Below are positions 17,782-26,601 of a stretch of 64,000 bases of DNA, piece after piece. The translations under genes were made by a program, and so were the position numbers. Every line of letters begins with the position of its first letter. Position 1 is the stretch's first letter. The DNA comes from CBFHWU01 sp965659665 (lineage in GTDB: Bacteria; Bacteroidota; Bacteroidia; Flavobacteriales; Flavobacteriaceae). Location of the stretch: contig CBFHWU010000001.1 of the NCBI GenBank assembly GCA_965659665.1, positions 11,901 to 75,900 on the forward strand, given 5' to 3'. The notes under the pieces were generated by a model. That model searched no databases. It was not told the DNA's origin and was given only the letters and a program-made list of their open reading frames with translations.

Positions 17782-18876
17782 TTGATCGAAAATAACTATT
17801 TATTATGTTGTTTGGTTGTAAGTAGTTTTTTTTCTGGGTTTCTATTTGCACAAATACCAGAGAATTACTACGACGATGCCGAAAATAAAAAAGGAAATGA
17901 GCTAAAACAAGCACTATACGAAATTATAGGTAATCATAGAGTTTTTCCTTACACCTCCTCCTCCACGGATGTTTGGGATATTTTACAAAAATCGGATGAA
18001 GACCCTAACGATTCAGAGAGAATAATTTTGGTGTATACTGGTCGTTCACAAGAAAAAGGATATCGAGACGGAAGCGGAAATTACAGTAACTATGAAAACG
18101 GGAATGGTAGTAGGGTAAATTCATGGAATAGAGAGCATATATGGCCTAAGTCACATGGTTTTCCTGACTCTGACGACGAAGCCTACACTGATGCACACCA
18201 CCTAAAACCGTGTGATAACTCTGTAAACTCCTCTCGTGGAAATAAGGATTTTGATTATGGAGGTTCTCAACATAGTGAAGCTACTGCTTGTCGAACAGAT
18301 GGGGATAGTTGGGAACCAAGAGATCAAGTCAAAGGGGATATTGCTCGCATGTTATTTTATATGGTAGTACGTTATGATCCAGGATATCATAGAAATAATT
18401 CGACATATGATTTAGAACTTGTTGACTATACAGGAACAAGTTCTTCTCCGATACTGGGAAAGCTTTCTTCTCTTTTGCAGTGGCATATCGATGATCCTGT
18501 AGATGATTTTGAACAAAATAGAAATGAAGTAATTTTTAGTTATCAAGAAAACAGAAACCCATTTATTGATCACCCAAGTTTGGTGGAGTACATATGGGGC
18601 AATGAACAACAAAATAATTGGTCAAGTTCACTTTCTATAAGTGAAGTGACTCCCGACAGCTGGGAAATATATCCAAATCCTGTTTCTTCTGATCGTTCAA
18701 AAATTCATTCTACAAGACCCTTTGATAGCCTGGAAATTTTTACTTTGAAGGGACAAATAATTGACCAATCATTGCAGTCAGGATCTAGCTTTCAAAGCCC
18801 CTCCAAGAAAGGAATGTACTTCGTCCGTTTAATGCACAATCAAAATACAACCATCCAAAAGTTAATAGTTAACTAA
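17782..18876 (+). CDS. Extracellular endonuclease I with type IX sorting tail
   Basis: A 364-residue secreted DNase of the endonuclease I (EndA/NucM) family. A signal peptide (to about residue 23, FLFAQ) is followed by the nuclease domain with its metal-binding motif NREHIWPKSHG and DAHHLKP, and a C-terminal type A sorting domain (about 290-364; I-Y-P-N-P-V, L-K-G-Q-I, M-Y-F-V-R, terminal KLIVN) directing export through the T9SS. The start is TTG at 17782, the only in-frame codon giving a complete signal peptide; it lies six bases after the DUF5689 stop. It completes the nuclease/uptake operon. Confidence 0.9.
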   Translation: MIENNYLLCCLVVSSFFSGFLFAQIPENYYDDAENKKGNELKQALYEIIGNHRVFPYTSSSTDVWDILQKSDEDPNDSERIILVYTGRSQEKGYRDGSGNYSNYENGNGSRVNSWNREHIWPKSHGFPDSDDEAYTDAHHLKPCDNSVNSSRGNKDFDYGGSQHSEATACRTDGDSWEPRDQVKGDIARMLFYMVVRYDPGYHRNNSTYDLELVDYTGTSSSPILGKLSSLLQWHIDDPVDDFEQNRNEVIFSYQENRNPFIDHPSLVEYIWGNEQQNNWSSSLSISEVTPDSWEIYPNPVSSDRSKIHSTRPFDSLEIFTLKGQIIDQSLQSGSSFQSPSKKGMYFVRLMHNQNTTIQKLIVN

Positions 18877-18892
18877 TCACTAATCAACACAA

Positions 18893-18922
18893 TCGTTTTA
18901 TACACGAGAACGCTTAAAACGA
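18893..18922 (+). terminator. Weak inverted repeat after endonuclease I
   Basis: TCGTTTTA (18893-18900) and TAAAACGA (18915-18922) form an 8-bp perfect stem with a 14-nt loop, 17 nt after the stop codon. The stem is AT-rich and has no T-tract, so termination is only suggested by position. Confidence 0.3.
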
Positions 18923-18957
18923 CAAAGACTTTTCACAAAAGATTATTGTGATTAAAA

Positions 18958-18985
18958 TTTGGATGGTCCCCTTTTCGTAACTTTG
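18958..18985 (+). promoter_or_regulatory. Predicted promoter for yicC-gmk-nadD
   Basis: TTTG (18958-18961), 16 nt, TAACTTTG (18978-18985), an exact -7 box ending 16 nt before the yicC ATG at 19001. It rules out the in-frame TTG at 18959 as the start. Confidence 0.6.
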
Positions 18986-19000
18986 CCCAAAAAAGATAAT

Positions 19001-19861
19001 ATGTTGTTTTCAATGACGGGTTATGGAAAAGCCGAAGCGAATATTTCGGATCAAATAATTCGAATCGAAATTAAATCGCTTAACAGTAAAAATTTAGATC
19101 TCAATATTCGAGTTCCCTCTTTATTCCGATCATTGGAATTAACTATTCGTAATGAAATTTCAAAAGCCCTTATTCGTGGAAAAATAGACTGTAGCATTCA
19201 AGTGACCAATAATGAATCAGCAGTACGTGCAACATTAAACACACATGTTATTGAAGATTATATTTGTCAGATGCAATCTATAGCCCCTGCGGATAAATTT
19301 CAATACTTATCACTTGCAGTGCGGATGCCAGAGGCTTTCAGCCCACATGATAAAGACTTATCTGAACAGGATCAACAAACTCTTTATAAACTATTGTGGC
19401 AAGCGCTTGAACAATTAAATCAATTTCGAGACCAAGAGGGAGCATCTATGCAAAAGGATTTTCATCTACGAGTTTCTGAAATTACAGAGATCTTAGATAA
19501 AATTGAATCCGTTAAAGATGAGCGCTTGTCAAATATACAATCACGACTTCATGAAGAATTTAAAAAAATGCAATTAGAGGTTGATGCAAGTCGATTTGAA
19601 CAAGAACTTATCTATTACCTTGAAAAGCTAGACATTACAGAAGAAATTGTTAGGCTCAAAAATCATTTGAGCTACTTTATCACCACCCTTGAAGAAAATC
19701 GAACGGCAAAGGGTAAAAAACTTGGATTTATTGCTCAAGAAATAGGACGTGAAATTAATACAATAGGCTCTAAATCAAGTGATTATAGTATGCAACAAGA
19801 TGTTGTTCAAATGAAAGATGCCCTAGAAAAAATAAAAGAACAACTCCTAAATGTACTTTGA
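19001..19861 (+). CDS. YicC/YloC family endoribonuclease
   Basis: A 286-residue YicC/YloC protein, a family shown to be endoribonucleolytic in other bacteria. It has the characteristic N-terminus (MLFSMTGYGKAE), the KSLNSKNLDLNIRVPSLFR block, and the C-terminal DUF1732 region (EELIYYLEKLDITEEIVRLKNHL, then GKKLGFIAQEIGREINTIGSKS). The ATG at 19001 is chosen over an upstream TTG because the promoter overlaps the latter and the family starts with MxxSMTG. Its stop shares one base with the gmk start (TGATG), a near-universal yicC-gmk pairing. Confidence 0.93.
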   Translation: MLFSMTGYGKAEANISDQIIRIEIKSLNSKNLDLNIRVPSLFRSLELTIRNEISKALIRGKIDCSIQVTNNESAVRATLNTHVIEDYICQMQSIAPADKFQYLSLAVRMPEAFSPHDKDLSEQDQQTLYKLLWQALEQLNQFRDQEGASMQKDFHLRVSEITEILDKIESVKDERLSNIQSRLHEEFKKMQLEVDASRFEQELIYYLEKLDITEEIVRLKNHLSYFITTLEENRTAKGKKLGFIAQEIGREINTIGSKSSDYSMQQDVVQMKDALEKIKEQLLNVL

Positions 19862-20433
19862 TGAAAGAAGGTAAATGTATTGTTCTTTCAGCTCCTTCGG
19901 GAAGTGGAAAAACAACAATAGCCAAATTTTTATTAAATAAACCTGAACTCAACTTGATGTTTTCTATTTCAGCTACCTCAAGAGCCCCGCGTTCGAATGA
20001 AACCCATGGAGAAGATTATTATTTTTTATCGAAATCATCATTTGAAAACAAAATTAAAAATAAAGAATTTGTAGAATATGAAGAAGTGTATCCAGGAAGT
20101 TTTTATGGGACGTTATTGTCAGAACTTGATGATATATGGAGTAAGGGTAAGCATGTGATTTTTGATATTGATGTAGTGGGAGGGCTTAATATCAAGTCTT
20201 TATTCCCTGAAAAAACATGTACTATTTTTATCATGCCCCCTAGTCTTGAGTTACTCGAAAACCGACTTAGAAACCGAAAAACGGAAAGCGATAAACACAT
20301 TAACATGCGTTTAAAAAAAGCCAAACAAGAAATGAGTAGTTATAAAGAGTTTGAACATATTGTCATAAATGATGACTTAGAATTAGCACAGTATAAAATA
20401 TATCAATTAGTAGCTTCATTTTTACAACCATGA
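19861..20433 (+). CDS. gmk: Guanylate kinase
   Basis: A 190-residue guanylate kinase, converting GMP plus ATP to GDP plus ADP. The P-loop APSGSGKT lies at 11-18; the GMP-binding segment S-A-T-S-R-A-P-R-x-x-E-x-x-G-x-D-Y-Y-F follows, and the LID/arginine region (ENRLRNRKTES) is present. The ATG at 19861 overlaps the yicC stop, and its own stop overlaps nadD by four bases (ATGA), so the three genes are translationally coupled. Confidence 0.97.
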   Translation: MKEGKCIVLSAPSGSGKTTIAKFLLNKPELNLMFSISATSRAPRSNETHGEDYYFLSKSSFENKIKNKEFVEYEEVYPGSFYGTLLSELDDIWSKGKHVIFDIDVVGGLNIKSLFPEKTCTIFIMPPSLELLENRLRNRKTESDKHINMRLKKAKQEMSSYKEFEHIVINDDLELAQYKIYQLVASFLQP

Positions 20434-20993
20434 ACAAGATAGGCTTATTTTTTGGGAGTTTTAACCCTATTCATAATGGACATATTGAGATTGCTCGCAC
20501 CGTGCTTGAGCAAGGAAAACTTCAGCATATAGAGTTTGTCGTGAGTCCTCAAAATCCATTTAAAAAACAACAAGAGTTACTTCCCGAAAAATCTCGACTG
20601 GAATTAGTCACTGAAGTTTTGGAGAACGAACCTCAAATGTTGGTCAATACAATTGAGTTCCAGTTAAATCAACCTAATTATACTGCGGAAACACTACAGG
20701 TGTTACATAAGAACAACCCAACCATTTCATACGTATTGATTATGGGGGCGGATAACTACTCACAGATTCAAAAGTGGAAAAATTATCAAGCAATTTTAGA
20801 ATATCCCATATATATCTACCCAAGAGTGGGGATTGAGATTCCTTATTTATGTAAAAATAGGTTTTTAGTAAAAGCTCCATTACTGGATATTTCAGCTTCA
20901 GAAATACGTAACAAAGTTAGAAACAAACAATCCCTAAAAAAATGGGTACATCCTTTTGTAGCATCCTATTTATTAGGAACTAATGATATTTAA
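20430..20993 (+). CDS. nadD: Nicotinate-nucleotide adenylyltransferase
   Basis: A 187-residue NadD making deamido-NAD from nicotinate mononucleotide and ATP. The nucleotidyltransferase signature GSFNPIHNGH lies at 9-18, the substrate loop P-Q-N-P-F-K near 41-46, and the ISASEIR motif (S/T-x-x-x-x-R) near 155-161. It is the last gene of yicC-gmk-nadD and overlaps the convergent AlbA_2 gene by 14 bases, so there is no room for a separate terminator. Confidence 0.95.
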   Translation: MNKIGLFFGSFNPIHNGHIEIARTVLEQGKLQHIEFVVSPQNPFKKQQELLPEKSRLELVTEVLENEPQMLVNTIEFQLNQPNYTAETLQVLHKNNPTISYVLIMGADNYSQIQKWKNYQAILEYPIYIYPRVGIEIPYLCKNRFLVKAPLLDISASEIRNKVRNKQSLKKWVHPFVASYLLGTNDI

Positions 20994-22116
20994 TTTTTCT
21001 CAAAATACGTTGAGCATCTTTGATGCTTTGATATACGGATTCCCCTTCTTTTTTTAAATAATGCTGTGCTTTATTGATGTTGTTTTTAGCTTCTTCAAAG
21101 CCATTAAGATAACATAACATATAGGAAGGGGCTAAGTTGATGAGATCTTTTCGCTCTATTTCAGAAAGTGATTGGTGAGATTTTAATTTTTCAAGGACCA
21201 CATTGTTTGTATTGAAAATATGGAAAAGCAGTTTTTTTTCATATTTCGGAGGCTCAAACAAAAAATCAGTATGGATTTCGTAAGAACCATTATCGTTAAA
21301 TTCAAAACGCAATTGCTCTAATGGGTAGTATTTATAATTATTATTAAGCCCTAATCGCACATATTCTAATAGTCTGAAAGAGTGCTCATCAAATTCAATT
21401 TCAACTTCGTCTAAAGCGGAATAAAACAACTTAACACGTTCATTGATAAACTCAATATCTACTCTTGAAAAATAACTTCGAGTTTTCACCTTTTTTTCAA
21501 AACCAGCCCAACAAACCACAAAATTTTCCTTGAACACTTTATACTGAGGTTGAAGACTTTTATGATACCTTTGAATAAATTCTACAACACCATCAAGGGT
21601 AAGTTCAATATTATTTTGTGCGTGTCTTTCAATTTCCCCAACTAATGATGAATTGACATCTACTATTTCAATATCAAACACCTTAGACATAGACATACTC
21701 CCATCTCTAAAGAAAACAGTTCCACCATAGTATTTCCAAATATTTTTTCTTAGGGAAGTAATTTTTTCTGTAGGGCGGATAGTGACCAGCCCTACTACTT
21801 TTCCAGTAGGTAATTGAGGAAAGTGAATGTTTTCATAAAGAACAACAGGAGGGTTTTGCAAATATGCGTTTATTAAATTTTGAATTTTAGCATCGTCAAA
21901 AAAATCCACACCCACAATGCTGTTCTCCTCGTCTTCAACCCCAACAACAATGTATGAGTTGTTTTTTGGATTAGAATTTGACAAAGCACAGATATGCTTG
22001 AGAAACTTTGCTTTTCCTTCTTTCAAGCCAATATTGAGAATTCTTTTTTTGTCGTAAAAGCTGTTTTCGTCATTATGAGCGAGTAAATTTTTAACCAGTA
22101 AACGTTTATTAATCAT
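20980..22116 (-). CDS. AlbA_2 (Schlafen-type) DNA/ATP-binding domain protein
   Basis: A 378-residue cytoplasmic protein. Residues about 15-165 form an AlbA_2/divergent AAA-4 domain: a basic start, K-F-L-K-H-I-C-A-L-S-N-S, then I-V-V-G-V-E-D-E-x-x-x-I-V-G-V and the downstream YYGGTVFFRDGSMS block. This fold occurs in transcription regulators and in Schlafen-type nucleases. The C-terminal 200 residues are unlike any domain I recognise, helical near the end. It sits 2 bp behind the aldo/keto reductase gene, so the two are probably co-transcribed. Function is unknown; regulator and nucleic-acid-binding roles are both possible. Confidence 0.7.
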   Translation of the reverse strand: MINKRLLVKNLLAHNDENSFYDKKRILNIGLKEGKAKFLKHICALSNSNPKNNSYIVVGVEDEENSIVGVDFFDDAKIQNLINAYLQNPPVVLYENIHFPQLPTGKVVGLVTIRPTEKITSLRKNIWKYYGGTVFFRDGSMSMSKVFDIEIVDVNSSLVGEIERHAQNNIELTLDGVVEFIQRYHKSLQPQYKVFKENFVVCWAGFEKKVKTRSYFSRVDIEFINERVKLFYSALDEVEIEFDEHSFRLLEYVRLGLNNNYKYYPLEQLRFEFNDNGSYEIHTDFLFEPPKYEKKLLFHIFNTNNVVLEKLKSHQSLSEIERKDLINLAPSYMLCYLNGFEEAKNNINKAQHYLKKEGESVYQSIKDAQRILRKIKYH

Positions 22117-22118
22117 TT

Positions 22119-22991
22119 TTAGGGAACTTTATGACCTTGACTAAGGGTGAGCAAACGAAACCAATCCACTGTACTTAGTTGAATATCTAAAGCTCCCATA
22201 GCCGAACGGATACGTTCGGGTTGTGAACTTCCAATAACAGGCAAAATCTTAGACGGATGACGTAAAAGCCAAGCCAATAGTAATTGAAATTCATTGACTT
22301 GATATGACGTACTTAATTCGCTTAACAATGATTTTAAGCGAATATTTTTTTCATTCTTTTCAAGAAACAAAGACCCCATGGGACTCCAAGCCATAGGTCG
22401 TATTTCACGGCTTTGCAACTCGTCTAAAGTTCCGTTTATTAATGGGTTAAAATAAGTGAGGGATATTTCAATTTGATTGTATGCGATAGGAGTGTATTTT
22501 TCAAGAGCACGAATTTGTTCAAGATTAAAATTGGATACACCAAAAGCACGAATTTTACCCACTTTGATGAGATGACGGATTAATTTACCAACTTGTTCGA
22601 CATCGAGAAGTGGGCTAGGGCGGTGCAACAATAGAACATCTAAATAATCTGTTTTTAGATGTTCAAGAGATTGACTGACACTCTCCTCTAAATAATTAGG
22701 GTCATATTCGTAATATTTTAAGGGGAGAGCTCTTTCGTCGCAAGGGTACTGGATACCATATTTTGATATAAATTGCACATGTTCTCTAGGAATTTGTGTT
22801 TTTTCAAAAGCCTTCCCAAATATTTTTTCGGTAGTATATCCACCATAGATATCGGCATGGTCAAAACTTGTAATCCCAGAGGAATAGGCAGCTTCAATAC
22901 AGCAGGCCATATTTCGAATCGAATGGTTTGCCCCCCACTGCCCCCAACGCATGACTCCAGCAATAATAGGTGATAAATTAAGGTTGTCCAT
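22119..22991 (-). CDS. Aldo/keto reductase
   Basis: A 290-residue NAD(P)H-dependent TIM-barrel oxidoreductase of the YdhF-like subgroup. Visible are the catalytic tetrad segments: Asp and Tyr in F-D-H-A-D-I-Y-G, Lys in F-I-S-K-Y-G, and His in LLHRPSP, followed by GKIRAFGVSNFN, YNQIEISL and the C-terminal cofactor loop with IGSSQPERI. The physiological substrate cannot be deduced. It is upstream of and nearly touching the AlbA_2 gene. Confidence 0.9.
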   Translation of the reverse strand: MDNLNLSPIIAGVMRWGQWGANHSIRNMACCIEAAYSSGITSFDHADIYGGYTTEKIFGKAFEKTQIPREHVQFISKYGIQYPCDERALPLKYYEYDPNYLEESVSQSLEHLKTDYLDVLLLHRPSPLLDVEQVGKLIRHLIKVGKIRAFGVSNFNLEQIRALEKYTPIAYNQIEISLTYFNPLINGTLDELQSREIRPMAWSPMGSLFLEKNEKNIRLKSLLSELSTSYQVNEFQLLLAWLLRHPSKILPVIGSSQPERIRSAMGALDIQLSTVDWFRLLTLSQGHKVP

Positions 22992-23125
22992 TTTTTAACA
23001 TTTAAGCACAAGATACATAAATTGAATAAGATGCATTTTAACCAAAAATTAACAGAATATGGTAATTTTTTTATTCAACTTGCAACACTTATGAATGATA
23101 TGTATTTTCACCAAAAAAAACAATA

Positions 23126-24124
23126 ATGAATGATACTCAAGTTGATATTAAAGCACTAAATGAAAAAATTGAAAAAGAAAGTGCTTTTATTGATATTTTA
23201 ACCCTTGAAATGGGAAAAGTAATCGTTGGACAGCGCCATATGGTAGAACGTTTACTAATTGGGCTTTTAGGTCAAGGTCATATTCTTTTAGAAGGGGTAC
23301 CAGGATTAGCCAAAACATTAGCTATCAACACTTTAAGTAAAGCCGTCAAAGGCACTTTTAGCCGTATTCAGTTTACTCCTGATTTGCTTCCTGCAGATGT
23401 CATTGGAACAATGATCTATAATATAAAAGAAAACGATTTCACTATAAAAAAAGGGCCAATTTTTGCTCATTTTGTTTTGACAGATGAAATTAACCGAGCT
23501 CCAGCAAAAGTACAATCCGCTTTGCTTGAGGCCATGCAAGAAAGACAAGTGACTATTGGAGACGAGACGTTCGCCTTAAAACCACCATTTTTGGTTATGG
23601 CAACTCAAAATCCAGTTGAACAAGAAGGAACTTATCCACTTCCTGAAGCTCAAGTAGATCGCTTTATGTTAAAGGTAATTATTGACTATCCAAACAAAAA
23701 CGATGAACAACAAATCATTAAAGCTAATCTAAACGGTAGTTTTGGTACGATAAAGCCCGTTATAAGCTTAGCTCAAATAAACAAAGCTCAAAAAGCAGTT
23801 CGTGAGGTTTATATGGACGAAAAAATAGAAAAATATATTCTCGATTTGGTATTTGCTACCCGAAACCCTGAACATATAAGATTAGACGATCTAAAACCAT
23901 TGATTAGTTTTGGGGCTTCCCCTCGTGGAAGTATAAATTTGGCGATGGCTGCCAAATGTTATGCATTTATTAAAAGGAGAGGGTATGTTGTTCCCGAAGA
24001 TGTACGCGCGGTTATTCACGATGTATTACGTCACAGAATAGGAATTACATACGAAGCTGAAGCTGAAAACATTACATCGGTGGATATTATTAATCGTATT
24101 GTAAATACCGTAGAAGTACCATAA
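23126..24124 (+). CDS. MoxR-family AAA+ ATPase heading the Bat operon
   Basis: A 332-residue MoxR ATPase, thought to act as a chaperone for VWA-domain partners. Walker A is GVPGLAKT (57-64), Walker B reads H-F-V-L-T-D-E-I-N-R-A, with the MoxR hallmarks ALLEAMQERQVTIGD, MATQNPVEQEGTYPLPEAQ and the C-terminal lid GASPRGSINLAMAAK. It is the first gene of an eight-gene operon (moxR, DUF58, BatD-like gene, batA-E). Upstream, TATTTTCA near 23101-23110 with a TTG about 20 nt earlier is a poor promoter match. Confidence 0.95.
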   Translation: MNDTQVDIKALNEKIEKESAFIDILTLEMGKVIVGQRHMVERLLIGLLGQGHILLEGVPGLAKTLAINTLSKAVKGTFSRIQFTPDLLPADVIGTMIYNIKENDFTIKKGPIFAHFVLTDEINRAPAKVQSALLEAMQERQVTIGDETFALKPPFLVMATQNPVEQEGTYPLPEAQVDRFMLKVIIDYPNKNDEQQIIKANLNGSFGTIKPVISLAQINKAQKAVREVYMDEKIEKYILDLVFATRNPEHIRLDDLKPLISFGASPRGSINLAMAAKCYAFIKRRGYVVPEDVRAVIHDVLRHRIGITYEAEAENITSVDIINRIVNTVEVP

Positions 24125-24161
24125 TCCATTTCAATAAAATTGCAAAACTATCGCTTTGTCT

Positions 24162-25028
24162 ATGGACACAAAGACGCTGTTACAAAAAGTAAGAAAAATT
24201 GAAATTAAAACCCGTCGCCTGAGCAATCATATTTTTGGGGGGGAATATCACAGTACTTTTAAAGGTCGTGGAATGACCTTTAGTGAAGTGCGACAATATC
24301 AATTTGGAGATGATGTGCGCGCCATAGACTGGAATGTTACTGCACGTTATAATGAACCATACGTTAAAGTTTTTGAAGAGGAAAGAGAACTTACGTTGAT
24401 GCTGTTGGTTGATATAAGTGGGTCAGAACAGTTTGGAACTCATCAACAATTTAAAAAAGATTATCTTACTGAAATTTCGGCAACTCTTTCTTTTTCAGCC
24501 TTACAAAATAATGATAAGGTTGGGTTGATTTTGTTTAGCGATCTAATAGAATTGTATATTCCTCCAAAAAAAGGAAAATCACACATCCTTCGAATTATAA
24601 GAGAACTTTTAGAATTTAAACCACAAAGTACTAAAACCAATATTGCAGATGCTATGAAGTTTATGTCCAGTGTGATGAAAAAGAAAGCGATTGTATTTGT
24701 ACTTTCTGATTTTATGGATCATTCATATGACCATACCCTGAAAATAGTTGGACGCAAACACGACATCACAGGAATACGAGTGTATGATCAGCATGAGGAA
24801 TATTTACCTAATATTGGAATGGTTCCTATGATTGATAAAGAAACAGGAAATTACCAGCTTGTTCATACAAGTGCTAAAAAAGTGCGTCAGTCTTATAACC
24901 GATATTATAATGAACGAGCAAATTATTTCAAGCAATCGTTTAGTAAAAGTGGTGCTGGGGCTTTGTCTTGCAGAATGGATGAAAGTTATGTTAAAAAATT
25001 ATTGAGTTATTTTAAGAACCGTGGCTAA
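24162..25028 (+). CDS. DUF58 domain-containing protein
   Basis: A 288-residue DUF58 protein, a VWA-related cytoplasmic partner of MoxR ATPases. The signature block (GRGMTFSEVRQYQFGDDVRAIDWNVTAR) is followed by a MIDAS-like strand LLVDISGSEQFG with D-x-S-x-S. The frame starts at a TTG two codons earlier (24156), but the ATG at 24162 is the natural start. Its last eight bases overlap the next gene, showing tight operon packing. Confidence 0.93.
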   Translation: MDTKTLLQKVRKIEIKTRRLSNHIFGGEYHSTFKGRGMTFSEVRQYQFGDDVRAIDWNVTARYNEPYVKVFEEERELTLMLLVDISGSEQFGTHQQFKKDYLTEISATLSFSALQNNDKVGLILFSDLIELYIPPKKGKSHILRIIRELLEFKPQSTKTNIADAMKFMSSVMKKKAIVFVLSDFMDHSYDHTLKIVGRKHDITGIRVYDQHEEYLPNIGMVPMIDKETGNYQLVHTSAKKVRQSYNRYYNERANYFKQSFSKSGAGALSCRMDESYVKKLLSYFKNRG

Positions 25029-26601
25029 ATTTCTTTTTCAATTTTTCTTTTTTTTCTCCACTTTATGCTCTGCACAAGTTTTGGTAGAGGGTCGTGTGGA
25101 CACTTTATCCATGTACATCGGAGAACAATTGAATTATGCCCTTGAAGTACAAATGGACTCTTTGGCCAACGTTCAATTCCCTAACACTCAAACATTCCTT
25201 CCTTTCGAAATCATTGACACTTCAGCAGTAGACACTTCTCGACTTGGCAGTAAAATCAAGTTGAAACGCCATTATGCACTTATTCAATTTGATTCAGGAT
25301 CGTATCATTTGCCACGTCAACGTGTATTTGTTGATGGAATATTGCACCAAACCGACTCAATTTTAGTTCAGGTTTTTAATGTTGAAGTTGACACTCTAAA
25401 ACAGCCTCTGTACCATATCAAGCCTATTTTATCTTTAGAAAAAAACACTATCGGATGGTGGAAACCTTATGCAGGAGGGTTAGTAACTATTCTTGCGTTG
25501 CTCATCAGTTATATTTTATTTTCGAAAACACGAGAAAAAATACGTAAACGCAAAGAGGATCTTCCACCCTTTGAACGCGCTATACATGCTCTTCAAGCTT
25601 TAGAAGGAAATACGTTAGACAACCAAGAGCAGTACAAAAGTTATTATTCCGAGCTAACAGCTATTATTAGAAATTATCTGGAGGATGATGCCCATGTAGA
25701 TGCCTTAGAAAGCACTTCTGATGAACTGATATTAAAGTTGGAAATGCTTCGAGATGCGGAAAAACTTAATCTTGAAAAACACACAATTGAAAATCTAAAA
25801 CGGGTACTTCAAACCGCAGACTTGGTTAAGTTTGCTCGAGCTATTCCTGGTTCGGGGCCTGCTTTGTCTGATCGCAATGCGATTAAGGTTGTTGTTAAAG
25901 AAACAAAAGATGCGCTCCCCGAGCCAGATGAAGAAGAATTACGGAAAACGGAAGAGTACCAACAACTATTGCGGAAACAGCGCAGAATAAAACAGATAAA
26001 AATCACTGTGTTTTCATTAATTGGAATTGTTATTTTGGCGTTTATTCTTTCGGTTTCTCGTTATGGTTTTACTAAAGTAAAAGACCAAATACTCGGCCAT
26101 GAAACTTTAGCACTCTTACACGACCATTGGATCACAAGTAGTTATGGGGCAATTCCCATTACCCTTAAATCACCTGATGTATTGGAGCGAAAAGATCTTT
26201 TAAATCCCAATATTCAAGAATTTTCATCAGGGACACTCGACGAGGGGTTCAGAATAGTTGTTTACACAGAACAAATTCCAGTAGGCACCGATCAAACGTT
26301 TGATGTACAAGAGCGCGTAGCTAGAATTATTTCAGACTTTGAAGCGCAAGGAGCTAAAAATCTGTTACAACGTCAAGAAGAATATACCTCTGTAAGTGGA
26401 GTTAAAGGAATTAAGATTTCAGGGTCATTTGATTGGGGATCAGAGATAGATTATATTCGAAAAGAATATACCATACTTAATTTCACTGAAAATAATGGCT
26501 TTCAGCAATTACAAATGATTCATGACAGAAATGATGACTACGCAACTGAGGTTAAAGATATAATAAGTTCAAGTATCACTTTTAAATCCAATGTAAACTG
26601 A
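25021..26601 (+). CDS. BatD-like two-membrane-span protein of the Bat operon
   Basis: A 526-residue protein with a signal peptide (MAKFLFQFFFFFSTLCSAQ, GTG start), a periplasmic beta-rich BatD/DUF4381-like N-terminal domain (about 20-135), a membrane span near 145-165, a cytoplasmic helical region (about 170-325), a second span (about 327-347) and a C-terminal extracytoplasmic alpha/beta domain (about 355-526) that I cannot place. It lies between DUF58 and batA, the usual place for a DUF4381-type gene, but the last 170 residues seem extra. It probably forms part of the membrane-bound Bat complex. Confidence 0.72.
   Translation: MAKFLFQFFFFFSTLCSAQVLVEGRVDTLSMYIGEQLNYALEVQMDSLANVQFPNTQTFLPFEIIDTSAVDTSRLGSKIKLKRHYALIQFDSGSYHLPRQRVFVDGILHQTDSILVQVFNVEVDTLKQPLYHIKPILSLEKNTIGWWKPYAGGLVTILALLISYILFSKTREKIRKRKEDLPPFERAIHALQALEGNTLDNQEQYKSYYSELTAIIRNYLEDDAHVDALESTSDELILKLEMLRDAEKLNLEKHTIENLKRVLQTADLVKFARAIPGSGPALSDRNAIKVVVKETKDALPEPDEEELRKTEEYQQLLRKQRRIKQIKITVFSLIGIVILAFILSVSRYGFTKVKDQILGHETLALLHDHWITSSYGAIPITLKSPDVLERKDLLNPNIQEFSSGTLDEGFRIVVYTEQIPVGTDQTFDVQERVARIISDFEAQGAKNLLQRQEEYTSVSGVKGIKISGSFDWGSEIDYIRKEYTILNFTENNGFQQLQMIHDRNDDYATEVKDIISSSITFKSNVN

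Noticed and set aside
18959..19000. N-terminal extension of YicC starting at TTG 18959
   Set aside because: It overlaps the promoter (18958-18985), and the family starts with the MxxSMTG motif at 19001.
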